A DNA stretch of 42,342 nt from CAZYTX01 sp964650485 (GTDB taxonomy: Bacteria; RBG-13-61-14; DATKZS01). Made by a program: the position numbers and the translations under genes. Below the pieces are notes generated by a model, which worked only from the letters and a program-made list of their open reading frames with translations, had not been told where the DNA came from and ran no database searches. Position 1 is the first letter of the stretch. Each line of letters begins with the position of its first letter. Below are positions 17,153 through 26,484 of this stretch, piece by piece. The stretch covers positions 1-42,342 of the forward strand of contig CAZYTX010000030.1 of the NCBI GenBank assembly GCA_964650485.1, given 5' to 3'.

Positions 17153-19936
17153 CTAACGCCTAAAACTTGGCGCCCTTGGCCCCTTGGCGTTTCCTGCCCG
17201 GCCGCGCCAAATGCCCGCCAGCAAGAGAGCCAGGCCCAGGAAAAGCGCGGCCCAGCTTGCAAGCGAGATAAACAGGCCAGCCTTGAAATCCCGGGGCTCG
17301 TAAACCAGGCGCACCACAAAAGAGCCGGCGTCAACCGGCGCCGCGCGCATGCAGTAGTCCGCCCGGAGAATCCTCTTCTCAACACCCTGCACGAATGCGC
17401 GCCAGCCGGGATAATACTGGTTGGCCATAAATAAAAGACCCGGAGACCCGGACCTTACCTGGTAGACCTCCTCGCCGGAGCGTCTTCTCACAAGCTCCAC
17501 GGAATCATTGAACGCAGAGCCTGCTTTCTCCCCCGTTGCAAGGCCCTCCACGGGTTCAGATAAAAACACCGTGTTATGAAGCTCGCTTCTTCCCGCCTTG
17601 TTCAGCATCTCCAGGAGCTCCTGGTCGTCATGCGCCACTTCCGTTCTCCGGCAGAGGAAAGCCCTTGGCAGTGCCTCCCTGTTCTCATAGAGGAGGACCC
17701 CGGGTGCGGGCGAGCCTTTGAACCAGAAAGGCTTTTCCGGGTTTATGACCGCTGGCATCATCCACCCGCAGGAGACGTCCTCGCGATCCCCCGGCCGCTC
17801 CTTTATGAACTCCAGCCTTATCTCGCGGCCGGAAAGCTCTGAGAGGTCAACTTCTTGAGGCTCCCTGGGAGGAAGTCTTCCCGCCTGCCTGGGCCGGGTT
17901 TCAAGCTCCTTGTGATAAAAGGTCATAACCGTGTCCCCGAAGCCCGCCTTGATAGAAAGGTGGCACTCTGCCGGGCCGAGGTCCTGGTCCCCGTGTGCAG
18001 CGCCCGCCAGGAAGGTGAGCACATCCCCCTTGTTCGCAAACACCAGGAACCTGAAAAGCTCGTACCGTGCAAAGGTGTACATGGGCTCGCCCTCCAGCAG
18101 GGGCCTTGCCGGGTCCCCCTCGCTTTTATGTACGTCCGGCGGGAGCAGGTTAAGAAAGAAGGGCGAGCAGAACTTCAAGGGCATGCCCCTGTTGATCACG
18201 TATCTCAGTGAGACAAGGTCCAGCACCGGCATGCCATCGGCGTCAATGAAGCGGCCGTCCTTTAGCTCGTCTTTCAAGCCCAGGCGGTCGAGCTTGCCGT
18301 CCACGAAGCGCGCGGCCCGCTCGTCCGCAAGGGCCATGAACTCGGCGTAGCGCCTGGGCGGGACGGTGATCCACCCGTCCATTGCGTCCATGTCCAGTGC
18401 CATGCCGGCATGGTATACGAGCTCAGGGTCTCGCGGGCCCTGGCGGCTCACCATGATGTAGCGGGAGTGGGATGCGCTTATCCTCCTGGAAACGTCTTTC
18501 AGCCAGGGTTCGTATTCGTAGTCCTGGAAGTCGTTCTTTGGCAGGTGGCTCACGGCAAGGACATACACGTCGCCAAGCTGCAAGAGCACAAAGAGCGCGG
18601 CAATTGCTCCTCCAAAATGACGCGGCCCCAGCCGCCGGAGAAGCGCCGCCAGCAGCATAGAGGCAACAAACAAAGGAACCATAAATTCAACACGGGACAG
18701 CAGAGTTAACTTCAGAGCGCCCAGGCCCGTGACAAGCGCGGCAAAGAAAAGCACGGCCATAGCCTCCCTGGCGCTTGCATGGTGCATGATCCTTTGCAGT
18801 CCCTGGCCGGCGAGGACAGCCATGAATAACTGGCCCATGAAGAAGGCGTGCTCGGGTGTCCCGAACCTGTTCAGCACCGGCAGCAGGAACTGCAGGCGGT
18901 CAATAACCGGGAGGCTCCCGAAGGACCAGAAAAGGGCCAGGAGGGCGATTAAGAACAAGGCCCTGGAGTCGCTGCGGGCTTTCCAGCCCGCGGCGAAAAG
19001 GGCGAGCGCCAGGGTGAGAACGCCGAGGTAAAAGCTCGGGCCGCTGGAGAGTGACGCGGAATTAGTCTCGAAATCAGCGGTGGGGAGGAGCACCCCCCAG
19101 ATGAGCTCCAGCGGCAAAGTCCGACCGCTGAAGTAGCTGAAGGTCACGCCCTGGTTGCGCACGAAATGCTGCGCATAATGCAAAAGGGGCAGCGCCTGCA
19201 CGGCGCAAAGGAGAGCGGCCAGGATCAATGCAAGGGAAAGGCTTATGAGCACGCGCATTGAAATGAAACGGGCCTCCCGGCAGAGGAAGGGAAGAGCCAG
19301 AGCCGAAAGCAGCAGTCCGTATGAGGTTGACTCCACGTCTCCCCCCAGCACCTGCAAAGCGAGGAACATGCCGGAGAGCATGAAATGCCCGGGCCGGCCC
19401 CCTCTTATCAGCAGCACGGCCGAGAACAAAAACCATGGCATCCACACGTTCGAGCAGGTGGATGGAAGGAAATGGATGAAGTAAAAGGGCTTGCCGGTGA
19501 AGGCATAAGATGCCGCGGCGAAAAGCGATGGCCCCGGGGACAGCCTCACAGCCCTGCACAGGGCGTAGACCCCTGACGCGGCGATGCAGAGATGGAGGGG
19601 GTAGAAGAAGTTGACTGCTCTTGCGTACTCGGACATGTTGAGCATAAAAGCCAGGGGGTAGAACACGCTGGAATGGGAGAATGCCTGGAAGGGGAAGCCG
19701 GCGAATACATGCGGCGACCAGAGCGGGAGCACCCCCTCGGCCAGGGCCCGGGAGATGAACGCCCGGAAGGGTATCCACTGCAGCATTACGTCGTGCACGA
19801 GCGGGTCGGAAAGAGCGCTCTTGCCCTGGACCATCCGAATGGTGAAAGGGAGCCATGCGAGCGCGAAAAGTGTTGCCACGCTTCCGGCGTCGCGGAGCCG
19901 GCCGCGCTTTGCGCCAGTTTTATCCTGGAGGCTCAC
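17153..19936 (-). CDS. YfhO-family multi-pass membrane protein (putative GT-C type)
   Basis: This 927-residue integral membrane protein resembles the YfhO family, large GT-C-like proteins linked to decorating lipoteichoic acids or surface glycans. The first 480 or so residues contain about a dozen hydrophobic segments. Family-like parts are DPLVHDVMLQWIPFRAFISR, LPLWSPHVFAGFPFQA, YAFTGKPFYFIHFLPSTCSN and LQVLGGDVES. The acidic residue in the first loop (SDPLVHD) matches the place of the catalytic Asp in GT-C enzymes. The second half is largely extracytoplasmic, and a final hydrophobic segment lies near the C-terminus. The gene is divergent from a three-gene glycosyltransferase operon, which supports a role in surface polysaccharide or glycolipid assembly. 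Confidence 0.83.
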   Translation of the reverse strand: MSLQDKTGAKRGRLRDAGSVATLFALAWLPFTIRMVQGKSALSDPLVHDVMLQWIPFRAFISRALAEGVLPLWSPHVFAGFPFQAFSHSSVFYPLAFMLNMSEYARAVNFFYPLHLCIAASGVYALCRAVRLSPGPSLFAAASYAFTGKPFYFIHFLPSTCSNVWMPWFLFSAVLLIRGGRPGHFMLSGMFLALQVLGGDVESTSYGLLLSALALPFLCREARFISMRVLISLSLALILAALLCAVQALPLLHYAQHFVRNQGVTFSYFSGRTLPLELIWGVLLPTADFETNSASLSSGPSFYLGVLTLALALFAAGWKARSDSRALFLIALLALFWSFGSLPVIDRLQFLLPVLNRFGTPEHAFFMGQLFMAVLAGQGLQRIMHHASAREAMAVLFFAALVTGLGALKLTLLSRVEFMVPLFVASMLLAALLRRLGPRHFGGAIAALFVLLQLGDVYVLAVSHLPKNDFQDYEYEPWLKDVSRRISASHSRYIMVSRQGPRDPELVYHAGMALDMDAMDGWITVPPRRYAEFMALADERAARFVDGKLDRLGLKDELKDGRFIDADGMPVLDLVSLRYVINRGMPLKFCSPFFLNLLPPDVHKSEGDPARPLLEGEPMYTFARYELFRFLVFANKGDVLTFLAGAAHGDQDLGPAECHLSIKAGFGDTVMTFYHKELETRPRQAGRLPPREPQEVDLSELSGREIRLEFIKERPGDREDVSCGWMMPAVINPEKPFWFKGSPAPGVLLYENREALPRAFLCRRTEVAHDDQELLEMLNKAGRSELHNTVFLSEPVEGLATGEKAGSAFNDSVELVRRRSGEEVYQVRSGSPGLLFMANQYYPGWRAFVQGVEKRILRADYCMRAAPVDAGSFVVRLVYEPRDFKAGLFISLASWAALFLGLALLLAGIWRGRAGNAKGPRAPSFRR

Positions 19937-20087
19937 AGGTCAAATTATAACCACATTGAACCAATGCATAAAGCCGGATGTCTCAGGCTAAAGGGTATAT
20001 GCGCACCTTTGGAGCGATGTGAAGCGGGAGAAGCATGATTTTATCTTTCACCACCGAAGCGATATGTTAGAGTAGCCGGGTGATTCC

Positions 20088-21062
20088 ATGCGCGCGAGTG
20101 TAATTATCCCGAACTACAACGGCGAGCGGTTCCTGGGCGGGTGCCTGGACTCGCTCGAATCACAGACGCGTCGGCCCCACAAGACCATAGTGGTGGACAA
20201 CGGGAGCTCGGACCGGTCGCTCGATATGGCCCGCGGGCACCCGGTCCGGCCCGAGGTCATCTCCTTGGATGAGAACAAGGGGTTCGCCTGTGCAGCCAAC
20301 GCCGGGCTCCGGGCCGCGGACACCGAGGCAGTGGCCCTTTTGAACAATGACGCGGTTACCCACGAGCTCTTTATACAAGAGGGACTGCGTGCCATGGAGC
20401 TGCATCCACTGGTGAGCATGTTCGCCTGCCTGATGCTGGATTATGAGAGGAGGGACAGGGTTGACTCGGCCGGGAATGAATACGGCCGTGACGGCAGGCC
20501 GAGGCCCCGGGGCCGGGGTCTTCCAGCCAGAGGTTTCATGAACAAGGCCGAGGTCATGTGCCCGTGCGCCGGGGCCGCATTCTTCAGGCGCGGGCTGTTC
20601 GATGAGGTGGGCCTGTTCGAGGAGGGGTTTTTCTCGTACCTGGAGGACATAGACCTGGGGTTGCGGGCGCGCTCCAGGGGCCACGTGTGCATGTTTGTGC
20701 CCGGCTCCAAGGTGTATCACGTGGGCGCGGGAACGGACCTTTTGGACCGGCCCGGCGGAAAAAGGGTTGACTCCAGCGAGCGGGTGCATTGGATCGCGCG
20801 GAACCGGGTGAGGGTGGTGGCAAGGAACTGGCCCACTGAATACGTTTTCAGGTGGATGCCCTGGCTCGTTTTTGGAATCTTCCGCAGTGCTGCCTATCAT
20901 GCCGCAGTGTCGCGCCAGATAGTGCCTTTTATCAAAGGGCTTGCGGACGGCGCCAGGCTCTTTTCATCGGACCGGGCCTACTTTCAATCGAATGCCTCTG
21001 ACACCAGCTTCCGGGAAATCGCCCGGCTTATGCGGGAGGGTTCGGTTCCGTGGACTCCATGA
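20088..21062 (+). CDS. Family-2 glycosyltransferase (rhamnosyltransferase-like)
   Basis: This 324-residue cytoplasmic enzyme transfers a sugar from a nucleotide-sugar donor. The GT-A fold is marked by the N-terminal VIIPNYNGERFL and VVDNGSSDRSL, the ENKGFACAANAGL segment and ALLNNDAV, where the metal-binding DXD is normally found. The later FFSYLEDIDLGLRARSRG holds the catalytic-base region, and a short amphipathic C-terminus may touch the membrane. It is closest to rhamnosyltransferase-type enzymes of polysaccharide clusters. It is the first gene of a three-gene unit and overlaps the next gene by 13 bases, so translation is probably coupled. Confidence 0.9.
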   Translation: MRASVIIPNYNGERFLGGCLDSLESQTRRPHKTIVVDNGSSDRSLDMARGHPVRPEVISLDENKGFACAANAGLRAADTEAVALLNNDAVTHELFIQEGLRAMELHPLVSMFACLMLDYERRDRVDSAGNEYGRDGRPRPRGRGLPARGFMNKAEVMCPCAGAAFFRRGLFDEVGLFEEGFFSYLEDIDLGLRARSRGHVCMFVPGSKVYHVGAGTDLLDRPGGKRVDSSERVHWIARNRVRVVARNWPTEYVFRWMPWLVFGIFRSAAYHAAVSRQIVPFIKGLADGARLFSSDRAYFQSNASDTSFREIARLMREGSVPWTP

Positions 21063-22048
21063 TCTCGGTGATAATCCCTGCCCGGGACTGCGAGGATGTG
21101 ATCGAGGCCTGCCTGCAATCTTTGTCCGCACAAACCTTGCAGCCGCTGGAGGTCATAGTGGTGGATGACGCTTCCACGGACCGCACGCGCGAGTTGGTGA
21201 GTGAGCGCTTCCCCTGGGTGAAGCTGGTTGCGAGAGACGAGCGCGGCGGTTATTCGGGCGCTTGCGCATCCGGGTTCGAAGAGGCCGAAGGAGATTGGAT
21301 AGCGGTGTTGAACGCGGACACCGAGGCTGACAAGGACTGGATAAAAGAGCTCGATGCAGCATCGAACCTGGATGAGAGTACGGGGATGATAGCATCACTG
21401 GTGCTCTCGCCGGGCAATGAAAAGATTGACTCGGCAGGACTTGGAATGTCCAAGACGGGCATGGCAATGCTCCGGGGGCACGGGCATACGGTGGAGAGCC
21501 TGGGTGCGGCCCCCCGGGCGGAAGAAGTCTTCGGGCCGGCCGGCTCCGCTGCCATGTACAGGAGGGATATGCTCGATGAGACCGGCTTTTTCGAGCCCGA
21601 TTACGTAATCTACTACGAGGACGTTGACCTCGCATTCCGCGGAAGGTGGATGGGATGGAAATGTGTCCTGGCAAAGCGCGCCAGGGTGGTTCACGCCCAC
21701 TCCCATACAATGAAGCGCCACGGTGATGAGAAGAGGCGACTCTTGCAGAGGAACAGGCTGCGCACCATGGTCCGTAACTGGCCTGCGAGCTGGCTCCTTT
21801 TTTACATGCCCGGGGCAATTATTTTCGACCTCTTAAGTATAGCCGGCGCTTTTTACCAGGGGAGCTTTCTTGCGCCATTGAGAGCGAGGCTGGATTTCTT
21901 GAAGAAACTTAGAAGAGACTTGCGGGAGAGGAGACGGATAATGGAGACCGGGAAAGCGAGTCCCGCTGCTGTGAAGCCATGGCTTGGCAAGGATGGCGGC
22001 GGGGCCGGCCGCGGGCTATTTCGCGGCCTCCTGGAGAAAAAGAGATGA
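21050..22048 (+). CDS. Family-2 glycosyltransferase
   Basis: This 332-residue GT-A enzyme has VIIPARDCEDVIEACLQSL, VVDDASTDRTREL, GDWIAVLNADTEADKDW (metal-binding acidic cluster) and VIYYEDVDLAFRGRWMG (base region). It is a paralogue in type of the gene before it but only distantly similar. I chose the GTG at 21050, because GGGAGG lies about ten bases upstream; the ATG at 21059, overlapping the preceding TGA, is the alternative. The C-terminal 60 residues are basic and end in GLLEKKR. It overlaps the following membrane glycosyltransferase by ATGA. Confidence 0.9.
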   Translation: MDSMISVIIPARDCEDVIEACLQSLSAQTLQPLEVIVVDDASTDRTRELVSERFPWVKLVARDERGGYSGACASGFEEAEGDWIAVLNADTEADKDWIKELDAASNLDESTGMIASLVLSPGNEKIDSAGLGMSKTGMAMLRGHGHTVESLGAAPRAEEVFGPAGSAAMYRRDMLDETGFFEPDYVIYYEDVDLAFRGRWMGWKCVLAKRARVVHAHSHTMKRHGDEKRRLLQRNRLRTMVRNWPASWLLFYMPGAIIFDLLSIAGAFYQGSFLAPLRARLDFLKKLRRDLRERRRIMETGKASPAAVKPWLGKDGGGAGRGLFRGLLEKKR

Positions 22049-23634
22049 GCAGGTTGTTTTCCTGGCTGGTGCTTGCATTGATGCTCCTGGTTTTCGTGGC
22101 CGCGGGCCTTGCTCTCCTGCCAGTGCCTTTCACCCGTGACCAGGGCATCTACGCTTACAACGCCTGGATGTGGCTGGGCGACTCGGTCCCCTTTCGCGAC
22201 ACCTTCGGTCACAAGGGGCCGCTACTCTACCTGGTGTATGCGGTCTCTCTGAAGTTGTCCGGTGGCGCCATGTGGGGCCCGAACCTTTTTGACCTTGTTT
22301 CCCGGACCTTTGCAGTGGTGTTCGCCTTTCTCCTTGGCAGGGACATGGCCGGCAGGAGGGCCGGGCTGTGGAGCGCGCTGTTTTGCGGTCTGCCGCTATT
22401 GGGCATATTCAACTCCTGCTGGTGGAACGCGCAGGCTGAGACCTTCATGCTCCCGTTTTTAGCGGCCTCAGCCTGGCTGGCAGCACCCTGGGCAAAGACC
22501 CGCGGGTTCCGGGCCGCGGCCTCCGGCTTTCTAAGCTCTCAGGCGGTCATGCTGAAGCCGAACGCCGTTGTGCTCGCGCTGTTTTTGCTTGCATGGCTGG
22601 TGGCAACCCCCAGGGACGTATCTTTCAAGAGACCGGCATGGTTTATTGCAGGGCTTGTATTGGGCTGTGCGCCCTGGCTCGCCTACTTCTCCTTTACCGG
22701 CGGCCTCCTTGAGATGTGGGAGTTCCTGGTGGTGTTCAACTCCTTCCATGTAAAGGCTTCCCTGGAGGCGTTCGGGGCTCACCTTTGGACCATGTTTTAC
22801 AGGCGCTTTTACACGGTGTTCAACCTGATCCCTGTCATGTGTCTTTTTCTTTTCTTGCCTCCGATACAGGAGCGGGAAAGGGGCGCGCTTTTTTTCGTGG
22901 CGTGCTGGTTGGCTGCGAGCGCTCTCATGACCCTGGTGCAGTTTAGATTTTTTCTCTATCACCTGCTGGTGCTCATAGTGCCGCTGGGCCTGGCCGCGGG
23001 CATGGGGATGGACTCCCTGCAAGGCCGGCTGCAGAGGACAAGCCGCACGGGATCCAGGGTTTTATCGGGCCTGGTCATAATCTGGTTCTGCCTGGTCTTT
23101 GGAAGGGCCTGGCACCTGATAGAAGAGAGCTACCAGACCTTTGACTACCTTTCCGGCAGGATAGACCTTTCCGAATACTACGCCAGGTTCTCGCAGGAGG
23201 ACAGGCGGGGGCGGGGGGACTTCAGCCTGCTGGCGTCCGCGTCCGCGGCCCACCATGTAGCCATGCGAACGGACAGCGTTGCCAGGGTCCTGGTGTTCGG
23301 GTACGAGCCGCTGGTGAACTACTTGAGCGCAAGGCGCGCGCCTTCCAGGTTCGAGATTGACTACCCGCTTACCTTCGAGCCCCTCTCGGGCAGGGCGTGG
23401 GCGCACCGCCAGAGGTGGCGGGCCGAGTTCATGGCTGACCTCAGGAGCTCTCCCCCTGCCATGGTGGTGCTGGTGGACAACGACACCAACCCCCTGGAGC
23501 CGCGAGCTTCCCTGGAGCAGGCCCGGGACTTCAAGGAGTTCTGGTCATGGCTTCAGCAGGGTTACGAGCAGGCCGAGGTCATAGAAGATTTCCACTTCTA
23601 TGTGAGGCCGAAGAAACCCTTTCGGCAAGATTGA
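22045..23634 (+). CDS. PMT/ArnT-like membrane glycosyltransferase (GT-C)
   Basis: This 529-residue multi-pass membrane protein resembles the dolichyl-mannosyltransferase/ArnT group, which takes a sugar from a polyprenyl-phosphate carrier on the outer face of the inner membrane. It starts with a hydrophobic segment, and the first external loop carries FTRDQGIYAYNAWMW and RDTFGHKGPLLYLVYA, with the acidic residue expected at the catalytic site. Some ten hydrophobic segments follow to about residue 380, then a soluble C-terminal part. I start it at 22045, where ATG overlaps the preceding TGA; a longer reading from 21979 would run through the upstream gene's coding end with proline/arginine-rich nonsense. 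It is the third gene of the glycan operon. Confidence 0.87.
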   Translation: MSRLFSWLVLALMLLVFVAAGLALLPVPFTRDQGIYAYNAWMWLGDSVPFRDTFGHKGPLLYLVYAVSLKLSGGAMWGPNLFDLVSRTFAVVFAFLLGRDMAGRRAGLWSALFCGLPLLGIFNSCWWNAQAETFMLPFLAASAWLAAPWAKTRGFRAAASGFLSSQAVMLKPNAVVLALFLLAWLVATPRDVSFKRPAWFIAGLVLGCAPWLAYFSFTGGLLEMWEFLVVFNSFHVKASLEAFGAHLWTMFYRRFYTVFNLIPVMCLFLFLPPIQERERGALFFVACWLAASALMTLVQFRFFLYHLLVLIVPLGLAAGMGMDSLQGRLQRTSRTGSRVLSGLVIIWFCLVFGRAWHLIEESYQTFDYLSGRIDLSEYYARFSQEDRRGRGDFSLLASASAAHHVAMRTDSVARVLVFGYEPLVNYLSARRAPSRFEIDYPLTFEPLSGRAWAHRQRWRAEFMADLRSSPPAMVVLVDNDTNPLEPRASLEQARDFKEFWSWLQQGYEQAEVIEDFHFYVRPKKPFRQD

Positions 23635-23653
23635 AGCCGGGCCCTATGGGATT

Positions 23654-24079
23654 TTATCCTGCTGCCAGGCGCTCTTTTTTGCTCTTCTCAATTTTTTCGA
23701 ACATACCCGGCAGGGCCCTGTAGATCAGGTCGTCCAGGTACTCGAATGGGAAGGGCTTTATGAGGAAGTAAGTGGCGCCCAGCTTTTTTGCCTTGTCCAT
23801 GACCTTGTCGTCCGGATACGCCGACATGAATATTACCGGGACCTTGCTGGTGTTCGAGTTGTTCTTGAACGCCTGGATGAGGGTGAGCCCGTCCAGCTTT
23901 GGCATCCTTATGTCCGAGATGACCAGGTCAGGCACCATGTAAAGCGAGAGCAGAAGCACCTCGAAGCCGTTAGCCAGGGGCTTGACCTCGAAGCCCAGCT
24001 TTGCAAGGTACCGTTCCAGGCTGTAGCGCACTGTCTGATCGTCGTCAACCACGAAAACCGTCTTCTTTCCGTTCTCCAT
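23654..24079 (-). CDS. Single-domain response regulator
   Basis: This 141-residue protein is a stand-alone receiver domain plus a short charged tail (KIEKSKKERLAAG). It has the acidic residues in VFVVDDDQTV, phosphoacceptor D56 in VISDIRMPKLDG, and the lysine in FLIKPFPFEYL. I start it at ATG 24079, with GAGG nine bases upstream; the GTG at 24088 is possible. It overlaps the end of the preceding gene by 35 bases and is the last gene of the six-gene operon. With no output domain it probably acts by protein contact or as a phosphate relay. Confidence 0.9.
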   Translation of the reverse strand: MENGKKTVFVVDDDQTVRYSLERYLAKLGFEVKPLANGFEVLLLSLYMVPDLVISDIRMPKLDGLTLIQAFKNNSNTSKVPVIFMSAYPDDKVMDKAKKLGATYFLIKPFPFEYLDDLIYRALPGMFEKIEKSKKERLAAG

Positions 24080-25211
24080 CGCGATCACCTCGCTGGCATT
24101 CTATTTCCGGGCTTTTATCAGTGACTGATTGGCGCGTGGCTCCTGAGAGTCGCGGGTCGGTTTGTTCACCGCTTTCCCTGTTCCCGTCCCTTGCCTTGAG
24201 CTCGCCTTTTATTTCGAGGAGACAGTAACCCTCACCGAGCATTTTTATGCTCGCTTCTTGAACGGAGACCAGCTCCTGTCTTTCAAGCAGCGCGGACAGC
24301 ATGGCCGCCTTTTCACGGGGCCCTGCCGATTCGAGCCTCCCGGCGACTTCACCGGGTTCCAGTTCCATGTTCTCGTTTTTTTCAAGTTTCTCTATGGCTT
24401 CCTCGATCTCGATCAGGCGGCCTTTATACATGGTCACGGGGGTGTCAAGCAAATCCTCCAGCTCATTCTTTATGCGATCGTTAACCGGGTCCGCGGCCAC
24501 CACGTGGAAGGCGCCGTCCTCCTTGAACAGCGGCAGGCACTTGTTCTTTTTTGCGATTAAAAGGGGCATCTCCCGGAGCAGGTTCCTGTCTATCATCTGC
24601 TCGTCTACGTGCACGCAGGGGATGTCCAGGAACCGGGCCGCGGCCCATTCCATGTCCTGCCAGGTTATGGCGCCTTGCTTTACAAGGGCCTGGCTCAATT
24701 TGAGGTTCTCGTGTTCGGAGATGTGGAGCGCCTGTTCAAAATCAAAAGGGGACACCCATTCCTGTGAGACGAGCACCTGTCGAAGAAGTTTCTCGGACTC
24801 GATTGCAAGTCCCTGTCTCAGTCTCGAGCGGACCATGGCCTTGCCCACGATGCTGACAAGGCTTTTAATGTCCCCGAAGGGCTTTATCACCATGGCCATG
24901 GCGCCGAGCTTTCTGCACTCATCTACCATGGCGTTATCCGTGTACGCGGTCATGATCACCACCTCGGTCTCGGGCCACAGGTCCCTCAATGGCCGCATGA
25001 GCTCCAGTCCGTTCACTAGCGGCATCTTGAGGTCCAGCAGCACCACGCTCACTGGCTCATCCTGCATCTTTTCCAGGGCCTCCCTGCCGTTCTCCGCGGT
25101 CCTTACATTGTAGCCGGCCTTTGTAAGGACCCTTTGGCAAGCGAGCCTCACTATGCCGGCGTCGTCCACAATGAGGACGCTATTTTCCGCAACTCTTTTT
25201 TCATCCTGCAT
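24045..25211 (-). CDS. Receiver domain fused to a GspE/MshEN-like N-terminal domain
   Basis: This 388-residue protein has a receiver domain (about 10-125; D16-D17, phosphoacceptor D60, K110). A region at about 165-275 reads like the T2SSE/GspE N-terminal (MshEN) domain: LSQALVKQGAITWQDMEWAA, RFLDIPCVHVDEQMIDRNLL, KCLPLFKEDGAFHVVAADPV. In type II secretion and pilus ATPases this domain can bind cyclic-di-GMP, but the RLGxxL opening is not evident here, so binding is doubtful. The last 50 residues are charged and look disordered, and run over the start of the next gene. AAGGAG eight bases upstream selects the ATG at 25211 over the GTG at 25220. The output mechanism is unknown. Confidence 0.85.
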   Translation of the reverse strand: MQDEKRVAENSVLIVDDAGIVRLACQRVLTKAGYNVRTAENGREALEKMQDEPVSVVLLDLKMPLVNGLELMRPLRDLWPETEVVIMTAYTDNAMVDECRKLGAMAMVIKPFGDIKSLVSIVGKAMVRSRLRQGLAIESEKLLRQVLVSQEWVSPFDFEQALHISEHENLKLSQALVKQGAITWQDMEWAAARFLDIPCVHVDEQMIDRNLLREMPLLIAKKNKCLPLFKEDGAFHVVAADPVNDRIKNELEDLLDTPVTMYKGRLIEIEEAIEKLEKNENMELEPGEVAGRLESAGPREKAAMLSALLERQELVSVQEASIKMLGEGYCLLEIKGELKARDGNRESGEQTDPRLSGATRQSVTDKSPEIECQRGDRDGERKEDGFRG

Positions 25212-26484
25212 GTGCTTCACTCCTTGTGAGCGTCGCCTGCTCCGCGGGCGGCATCTGTATCCTGAATATGGTTCCCTGATCTGGCACGCTCTCGACCTGT
25301 ATTTTGCCGTGGTGGTCTTTAATGATCCCGTGTGTTATGGACAGCCCCAGCCCTGTGCCCTCTCCTTCCTGCTTGGTGGTGAAGAAGGGATCGAATATCT
25401 TGTCCTTTACATGGTCTGGCATCCCTGGGCCCTGGTCCTCTACTTCTATTTCCACCCCTCCTTCCTGGCTTTGCAAAGCTCTCAGAGCTATCTTTCCATA
25501 CCTTTTCATGGCCTGGGCGGAGTTCATTATAAGGTTTATGAGCACCTGCTGAATCTGGCTGGGGTTTGCCCACAACAGTGGCAGGTGTTCCGGGCAGTTA
25601 ACCTCCAGCTCTATCCTCCTGTCTCTCAGCTCGTGATTGATCAGTGCCACCGTCTTGTCCACCAGCATTGGCAGGTACACCTCCTCCCTGTGGCGGTCAT
25701 CTGACTGCCTTGCAAAGGAGAGCAGTTGAGCAACTATGTCCCTGCACTGGAGCACGGCCTGCTCGATCTGTCTCAGGTCGGAGATCACCTGCTTGTCCTT
25801 CGATTCCATGAGCACCAGTTGCACAAGGCCCAGGATGCCGGATAAAGGGTTGTTGATCTCGTGAGCCACGCCCCCAGCCAGGAGCCCGAGTGAGGCCATC
25901 TTCTCAGACTGGATCAACTTGGCCTGCGCCATTTTCAACTGCCGGGTCCTCTGTTCCACCTTCTCTTCAAGGTCCTGGTTCAGCTCCCACAGGTCCCTGT
26001 TCTGCTCCTCGATCCGCATGAGCAGCCTCCGGTTATAGTCCTGGAGAAGCCACTGCTTGAGCCCTTCCCGCACGGTCACCCTGAGGTCCTGGTCGTTCCA
26101 CGGCTTTGTAATGAAGCGGAATATCCCCACCTTGTTGATGGCAAGCTCCGCGGTGCGAAGCTCGGAGTAACCGGTGAGTATCACCCTGACGGCGTCGGGG
26201 CACATCTCTTTCGCCTTTTCCAGGAGCTCGATCCCGCTCATCTCCGGCATGCGCTGGTCGGTAAGTATCAGATGCACCGGCCGCTGTTTCATGACCTCGA
26301 TTGCCTTTGACCCCGACTCGAGGGCGACCGCCTTATACTCCTCCGTCTTGAGCAGTCTGGCAAGGCTCCTCAACACGTTTTGGTCGTCGTCAACCACCAG
26401 CACGGTAAGGTCCTCCATCCGGAGCGGTTCCGGCTCGAGCTCATGCTCCCGCTTTGTATTCTCGAGCTTTCTCAAATCCGTCAT
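25201..26484 (-). CDS. Hybrid histidine kinase with N-terminal receiver domain
   Basis: This 427-residue soluble protein carries a receiver domain (about 25-140; VVDDDQNV, D76 in ILTDQRMPEMSG, FITKPWNDQDL). A coiled coil follows (about 155-205), then a HisKA domain with VAHEINNPLSG and an HATPase_c domain with NSAQAMKRYG, GPGMPDHVKDKIFDPFFTT and GTGLGLSI. The receiver-first order means the kinase can itself be switched by phosphorylation from another kinase, probably its upstream neighbour. The start at 26484 is chosen because the ATG overlaps the upstream TGA (ATGA) and AGGAGG lies just before; a longer reading to 26514 has no such support. It overlaps the next gene by 11 bases. Confidence 0.92.
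   Translation of the reverse strand: MTDLRKLENTKREHELEPEPLRMEDLTVLVVDDDQNVLRSLARLLKTEEYKAVALESGSKAIEVMKQRPVHLILTDQRMPEMSGIELLEKAKEMCPDAVRVILTGYSELRTAELAINKVGIFRFITKPWNDQDLRVTVREGLKQWLLQDYNRRLLMRIEEQNRDLWELNQDLEEKVEQRTRQLKMAQAKLIQSEKMASLGLLAGGVAHEINNPLSGILGLVQLVLMESKDKQVISDLRQIEQAVLQCRDIVAQLLSFARQSDDRHREEVYLPMLVDKTVALINHELRDRRIELEVNCPEHLPLLWANPSQIQQVLINLIMNSAQAMKRYGKIALRALQSQEGGVEIEVEDQGPGMPDHVKDKIFDPFFTTKQEGEGTGLGLSITHGIIKDHHGKIQVESVPDQGTIFRIQMPPAEQATLTRSEAHAG

Noticed and set aside
21979..22044. Upstream extension of the PMT-like gene
   Set aside because: It overlaps the end of the GT2 gene and encodes Arg/Pro-rich residues unlike a signal segment. The ATG at 22045 overlaps the preceding stop and leads directly into the first membrane helix.
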